A stretch of 9,331 nt of DNA, taken from assembly GCA_007133145.1 (NCBI GenBank), contig SLNF01000161.1:1-9331 (forward strand), in the 5' to 3' direction. A program made the position numbers and the translations under genes. Under the pieces are notes generated by a model. It saw only the letters and a list, made by a program, of their open reading frames with translations, was not told the origin of the DNA and ran no database searches. Source of the DNA: Nitriliruptorales bacterium. Its GTDB lineage: Bacteria; Actinomycetota; Nitriliruptoria; Euzebyales; Egibacteraceae. Position 1 is the first letter of the stretch. Each line of letters starts with the position of its first letter. Below are positions 5,825-9,331 of this stretch, piece by piece.

Positions 5825-5838
5825 CGGAGGGACCTCCG
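5825..5838 (+). promoter_or_regulatory. Self-complementary Shine-Dalgarno before the glycosyltransferase
   Basis: CGGAGG (5825-5830) and CCTCCG (5833-5838) are a perfect 6-bp inverted repeat around GA. The left arm is a full Shine-Dalgarno ending eight bases before the in-frame ATC at 5839. As RNA it could fold as a 5-bp stem with a four-base loop, hiding the ribosome site directly before the start. The spacing decides the choice of 5839 as start. Confidence 0.5.
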
Positions 5839-8800
5839 ATCGCCCCCGATCCCGTCGTCACCCGCGCCGCGCCGCGCGTCGCGGCGGTCCTCGTCGTGCA
5901 CAACGGCGAGGCCTGGCTGCACGGCGTCCTCCAGACGCTCGCGCAGCAGGACTACGCCGGGCTCGAGGTGCTCGTCGTCGACAACGCCTCGACCGACGGC
6001 TCGGCCGCGCTGCTCGAGCGCCGCGTCCCCGCCCAGCGCCGGCTGCGCACCGAGCGCAACACCGGCTTCGGCCGGGCGGTCCACGCGGCGATGCGCCACC
6101 CGATCGTCGCCGAGGCCGACTACGTCCTGCTGCTCCACGACGACCTCCTGCTCGCCCCCGACGTGCTCTCCCGGCTCGTCGCCGCCCTCGAGGAGGACCC
6201 GACCTGCGCGGTGGCCGGCCCGAAGCTGCGGGAGTGGCGCGAGGAGCCGACGCTGCAGCAGGCCGGTATGACGATCGACCGGCTCGGACGCGCGGAGTCC
6301 GGCGTCGAGCCGGGTGAGCTCGACCAGGGCCAGGCCGACGTCGACCGTGACGTCCTCTACGTCTCCACCGCCGGGATGCTCCTGCGCGCCGACGTCTTCC
6401 GCGAACTGCGCGGCTTCGACGCCCGCATGCCGGCGATGCGCGACGACCTCGACTACTGCTGGAGGGCGTGGCTGGCCGGCTGGCGTGTGCGCGTCGTGCC
6501 CGAGGCCGTCGGCTACCACGCCTCGGCAGGCAGCCGCAGCGAGCGACCGCTGTGGAGCCCGCGCTCGGCCCAGCCGCGCTACCTCGCCGAGCGCCACACC
6601 CTCGCGGCCCAGCTCAAGTGCGCGGGCGCGGCGCGGCTGGTCTGGCTCGTCCCGCTGCTCGTCCTCGTCGGGCTCGGCAAGATCGTGGCCTTCAGCCTCG
6701 TGCGCCGCTTCGCCGAGGCCGGGGCGACGCTGCGCGCCTACGTCTGGAACCTCCAGCAGCTCCCGCGCACCCTGCGCCAGCGTCGCACGGTGCAGCGCCG
6801 CCGGATGCGCAGCGAGCGTGAGCTCGCGGCGCTGTTCGCCCCCGGGCTGCCGCGCCTCGCCGAGTACTGGAGCGCCGCGCGCGACCGCCTCTCCTCGAGC
6901 GAGACCCCCTCGATCATCACCGAGGAAGGGCCGGTGGCCGCGCCCGCCAGCGACGAGGGCTCGACGCTCGTGCGCTTCGTCCGTCGCCATCCCGCCGCCG
7001 CCCTCGGCGCGCTGCTCGCCGTGGTCTACCTCATCGGTCTCCTCCCGCTGCTCGGCGCCGGGCAGCTGCGGGGAGGGCAGGTCGCCGCGTGGCCGGAGGA
7101 GGCCACCGCGCTCCTGCGCGCCTACGCCAGCCCCCTCGCCGGCGAGCCGCTGCCCGGCGAGGTCGCCGCCTCGCCCATCCAGGCGCTGCTCGGTGGGCTC
7201 GCCCTGCTCGGTGGCGGCAGCGCCTGGCTCGCTCAGCGCCTCGTCGTCCTCGGGCTCCTGCCGGTGGCCTGGCTCGCCGCGGTGCGCGCCGGGCGGCTCG
7301 TGACCTCGCGCAGCGGCCCGCGCGCGCTCGGCGCGACGCTCTACGTCCTCAGTCCACCGGTGCTCGGCACCCTCGCCGAGGGCCGGCTCGGTGAGCTCTT
7401 CGTCGCTGCGGTGCTGCCGGCCATCGTCCTGCTCACCGCCCGCGTCGCGGGGCCGGGCACCGCCCGCGACCGCGCCTGGCGCGCGACCGCGTTGCTCGGC
7501 CTCCTCGTGGCCGTGGCCGTCGCGGCCTCGCCCGGCGTCGGAGGCTTGCTCGTCGCCCTCACGCTGCTCGGCGGTCTCGTCGCCGCGGTGTGGCCGAGCG
7601 CCGGGCGCGTCGGCTACCCGCTGCTGCGCCTCGGGGTCGCCGTGGTGGGCGCGGCGGCGATCCTGCTGCCCTGGCTGTGGAGCGTCGCGACGACCCCCGG
7701 TGCCGACCTCGTCGACGCCCCCGTCGTCGAGTTGCCCGCCTGGCGGGCGCTCGCCCTCGTCCCCGACGTCGTGCCGAGCGCGGTCGGGCCCGCCGGGATC
7801 GTCACGGTCGCCCTCGTGGTGGCTGTCGTCGTGCTCGCGCTCCTGCTCGGGCTGCGCCTGCGCCCGCTGCCGGTCGCCGCACTCGCGGCCGTGCTCGTCG
7901 CCTCCTCCGCGGCGGCGTGGGGCGCGGCGCTCGTCGGCGCCTCCCCGCTGTGGGCGCCGGGGCTGCTGCTTGGCGGCTCGCTCGCGCTCGGTGGGCTCGC
8001 GGTCGTCGCCGCCCGCACCGTCGGGCCGGCGCTGCGCAGCCGCGCGTTCGGCCTCTCCCAGCTCGCCGTCGTCGTCGGCGCTGTCGTCCTCGTCGGTGGG
8101 CTCGGCGTCGGCATCGTCGGCGTCGCCGCCTCGCCGTGGGACGGCCTCGAGCGCGAGGCCGAGCTGCTCCCGCCGTTCGTCGGCGCCGACGAGGAGCGCG
8201 TCGGGTCCTACCGGGTCCTGCTCCTCGACGTCGCCGACGGCGCGCTCGAGTGGGAGGTCACCGGCCCCGACGGGCCGACCGTCCGAACCTTCGGCGCGAT
8301 CCCGGGTCCGGAGGTCACCGCGTTCCTCGAGGACGGGCTCGCGGAGATGGCCGCCGGCGATCCCGACGCCGGTGCGGCCCTCGGCGCGGCGAGCGTGCGC
8401 TACGTCGTGCTCACCGGTGAGGCCCGCAGCGAACTCGACGAGGCGCTGCTGCGCCAACCCGACCTCGAGCCGCTCGCCGCCGGCGCTGGGCGCGTCCTCG
8501 CCAACCGGGCCTGGCTGCCGCGTGCCGCGGTGCTGCCGAGCGAGCCGGCCGAGCGCGTCCTCGAGCCGGGCTCGCCAGGCGACCTCGCCGCCTGGGAGGA
8601 GGCGGGGATGCGCGCCACCGGGGTCGACCGTTACGAGGGCGTCGCCGGCGGTGACGGCCTGCTGTTGCTCGCCGAGGCCGGTGGCCCCTGGGAGGCGGCG
8701 ACGCGCGACGGCGTCGCGCTCGAGCGGGTCGAGGGCTCGCTCGCGCTGCCGGCGGCCTTCACCCTGCCCGACGACGCCACGCTCATCACCGTCGAGCCGG

Positions 8801-9331
8801 CCTTCGACGTCGAGCACAACGTCGGTGTCGGCGTCCAGGCCGCCTTCGCGCTCATCCTCCTGTCGCTGCTGCTGCGGCCACCGGGCTTCGCCCAGGCGCG
8901 CCAGCCGCGTGCGCCCGTCGCCGAGCCCGCCGACCTCGTCGCCTCCGGGGCTCTCCAGGTCACCGAGCCGATCGTCCTCCCGCCCGACGACGTGCCCGAG
9001 CCCGACGAGACGGTCGCGCCACCGGAGTACGCCGAACTCGCCGAGGCCGACGCCCCGCCGCCTCCCGAGAGCGGATCGTCGCCCCCCCAGGCGTCGCGGG
9101 CGGCTCCGCCCGCCGGCGAGGGTCCAGACGCCGACGAGCCCGCCGACGCTGGGGAGGCCGAGGCTCCGGACGCCGACGAGCCCGCCGACGCTGGGGAGGC
9201 CGAGGCTCTGGAGGCCGACGAGCCCGCCGGCGAGGGTCCAGACGCTGACGAGCCCGCTGGCGCTGGGGAGGCCGAGGCTCCGGAGGCCGACGAGCCCCAG
9301 CCGGGTGGGCGACGCCCCGTGTCCGGGCCCG
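5839..9331 (+). CDS. Large membrane glycosyltransferase (GT2) with polytopic domain and acidic repeat tail, 3' end outside the window
   Basis: At least 1,164 codons, running off the window with no stop. Residues 14 to about 255 are a GT-A family 2 glycosyltransferase: VLVVHNGEAWL (17-27), VVDNAS (46-51), NTGFGRAV (74-81), the metal/nucleotide site LLHDDLLL (98-105), AGM (178-180), and the catalytic-region DDLDYCWRAW (202-211). This resembles rhamnosyl- or galactofuranosyl-type enzymes that extend cell-envelope glycans from nucleotide sugars at the inner membrane face. A membrane segment follows at 266-288, a basic linker, then about ten hydrophobic segments between 386 and 763. A soluble region (764-992), probably outside the membrane, precedes a last segment (995-1013) and a Pro/acidic tail. 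Large GT2 proteins of this kind recur near whiB2 and manC in actinobacteria, as far as I recall; donor and acceptor are unknown. The frame is stopped at 5773 and has no ATG, GTG or TTG before GTG 5896, which lies inside the first strand, so ATC 5839 is taken as start. Confidence 0.9.
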   Translation, partial: MAPDPVVTRAAPRVAAVLVVHNGEAWLHGVLQTLAQQDYAGLEVLVVDNASTDGSAALLERRVPAQRRLRTERNTGFGRAVHAAMRHPIVAEADYVLLLHDDLLLAPDVLSRLVAALEEDPTCAVAGPKLREWREEPTLQQAGMTIDRLGRAESGVEPGELDQGQADVDRDVLYVSTAGMLLRADVFRELRGFDARMPAMRDDLDYCWRAWLAGWRVRVVPEAVGYHASAGSRSERPLWSPRSAQPRYLAERHTLAAQLKCAGAARLVWLVPLLVLVGLGKIVAFSLVRRFAEAGATLRAYVWNLQQLPRTLRQRRTVQRRRMRSERELAALFAPGLPRLAEYWSAARDRLSSSETPSIITEEGPVAAPASDEGSTLVRFVRRHPAAALGALLAVVYLIGLLPLLGAGQLRGGQVAAWPEEATALLRAYASPLAGEPLPGEVAASPIQALLGGLALLGGGSAWLAQRLVVLGLLPVAWLAAVRAGRLVTSRSGPRALGATLYVLSPPVLGTLAEGRLGELFVAAVLPAIVLLTARVAGPGTARDRAWRATALLGLLVAVAVAASPGVGGLLVALTLLGGLVAAVWPSAGRVGYPLLRLGVAVVGAAAILLPWLWSVATTPGADLVDAPVVELPAWRALALVPDVVPSAVGPAGIVTVALVVAVVVLALLLGLRLRPLPVAALAAVLVASSAAAWGAALVGASPLWAPGLLLGGSLALGGLAVVAARTVGPALRSRAFGLSQLAVVVGAVVLVGGLGVGIVGVAASPWDGLEREAELLPPFVGADEERVGSYRVLLLDVADGALEWEVTGPDGPTVRTFGAIPGPEVTAFLEDGLAEMAAGDPDAGAALGAASVRYVVLTGEARSELDEALLRQPDLEPLAAGAGRVLANRAWLPRAAVLPSEPAERVLEPGSPGDLAAWEEAGMRATGVDRYEGVAGGDGLLLLAEAGGPWEAATRDGVALERVEGSLALPAAFTLPDDATLITVEPAFDVEHNVGVGVQAAFALILLSLLLRPPGFAQARQPRAPVAEPADLVASGALQVTEPIVLPPDDVPEPDETVAPPEYAELAEADAPPPPESGSSPPQASRAAPPAGEGPDADEPADAGEAEAPDADEPADAGEAEALEADEPAGEGPDADEPAGAGEAEAPEADEPQPGGRRPVSGP
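9127..9297 (+). repeat. 42-bp tandem repeats encoding an acidic tail
   Basis: Within the glycosyltransferase reading frame, a 42-bp unit encoding DADEPADAGEAEAP occurs at 9127-9168 and 9169-9210 (one mismatch). A 30-bp shortened form follows at 9211-9240, another full unit at 9241-9282 (three mismatches to the first), and a 15-bp partial at 9283-9297. GGCGAGGGTCCAGAC also recurs 114 bp apart (9115 and 9229). All spacings are multiples of three, so the frame is kept. Near-identity points to recent duplication, and copy number probably varies between strains. Confidence 0.88.

Noticed and set aside
4612..8817. A 1,401-codon open frame on the minus strand
   Set aside because: It runs antisense through the nucleotidyltransferase, whiB and most of the glycosyltransferase, all of which have clear family motifs. 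Its translation is low-complexity Gly/Arg/Glu/Asp with no recognisable domain. In DNA this GC-rich, stop codons are rare in antisense frames, so it is a shadow.
9112..9297. CRISPR-like or regulatory direct repeats
   Set aside because: The units are contiguous, keep the reading frame and encode an acidic low-complexity tail; there are no unique spacers.

Overview
This 9.3 kb window is very GC-rich, with third codon positions almost all G or C. It carries a WhiB-family iron-sulfur regulator, a family essentially confined to Actinobacteria and their phages, so the source is a high-GC actinobacterium. Nothing here fixes the genus; a deep-branching lineage is possible. There are no tRNA or rRNA genes, insertion sequences or CRISPR arrays. 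The content looks like ordinary core chromosome.

Layout: (1) 42-1346, rarA, an AAA+ replication-fork ATPase, probably read from a leaderless mRNA. (2) 1347-1747, a gap with a hairpin, a possible small minus-strand gene and a promoter-like element. (3) 1748-2779 (+), a two-SIS-domain protein of the GlmS C-terminal / NagB-II type, and 2763-3935 (-), nagA. These converge and overlap by 17 bp. Together they could turn GlcNAc-6-phosphate into fructose-6-phosphate. (4) 3936-4106, a divergent promoter region with a direct repeat. (5) 4107-5141 (+), a mannose-1-phosphate guanylyltransferase-like nucleotidyltransferase. (6) 5142-5502, a regulatory gap with a near-consensus promoter, a 16-bp palindrome at the predicted transcription start, and a possible leaderless 53-codon upstream ORF whose stop overlaps the next start. 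(7) 5503-5736, whiB (WhiB2/WhmD type). (8) 5839 to the window end, a giant membrane glycosyltransferase, open at its 3' end, with no ATG, GTG or TTG that could serve as its start.

The nucleotidyltransferase - WhiB2 - large glycosyltransferase block resembles the actinobacterial neighbourhood of whiB2 and manC, which combines envelope-sugar supply with a cell-division regulator. The amino-sugar genes and the nucleotide-sugar gene both meet at fructose-6-phosphate, so the window as a whole leans toward envelope carbohydrate metabolism. I found no clearly new multi-gene system. The most unusual signals are at translation starts: the apparent ATC start of the glycosyltransferase behind a self-complementary Shine-Dalgarno, and the palindrome plus leaderless upstream ORF ahead of whiB.
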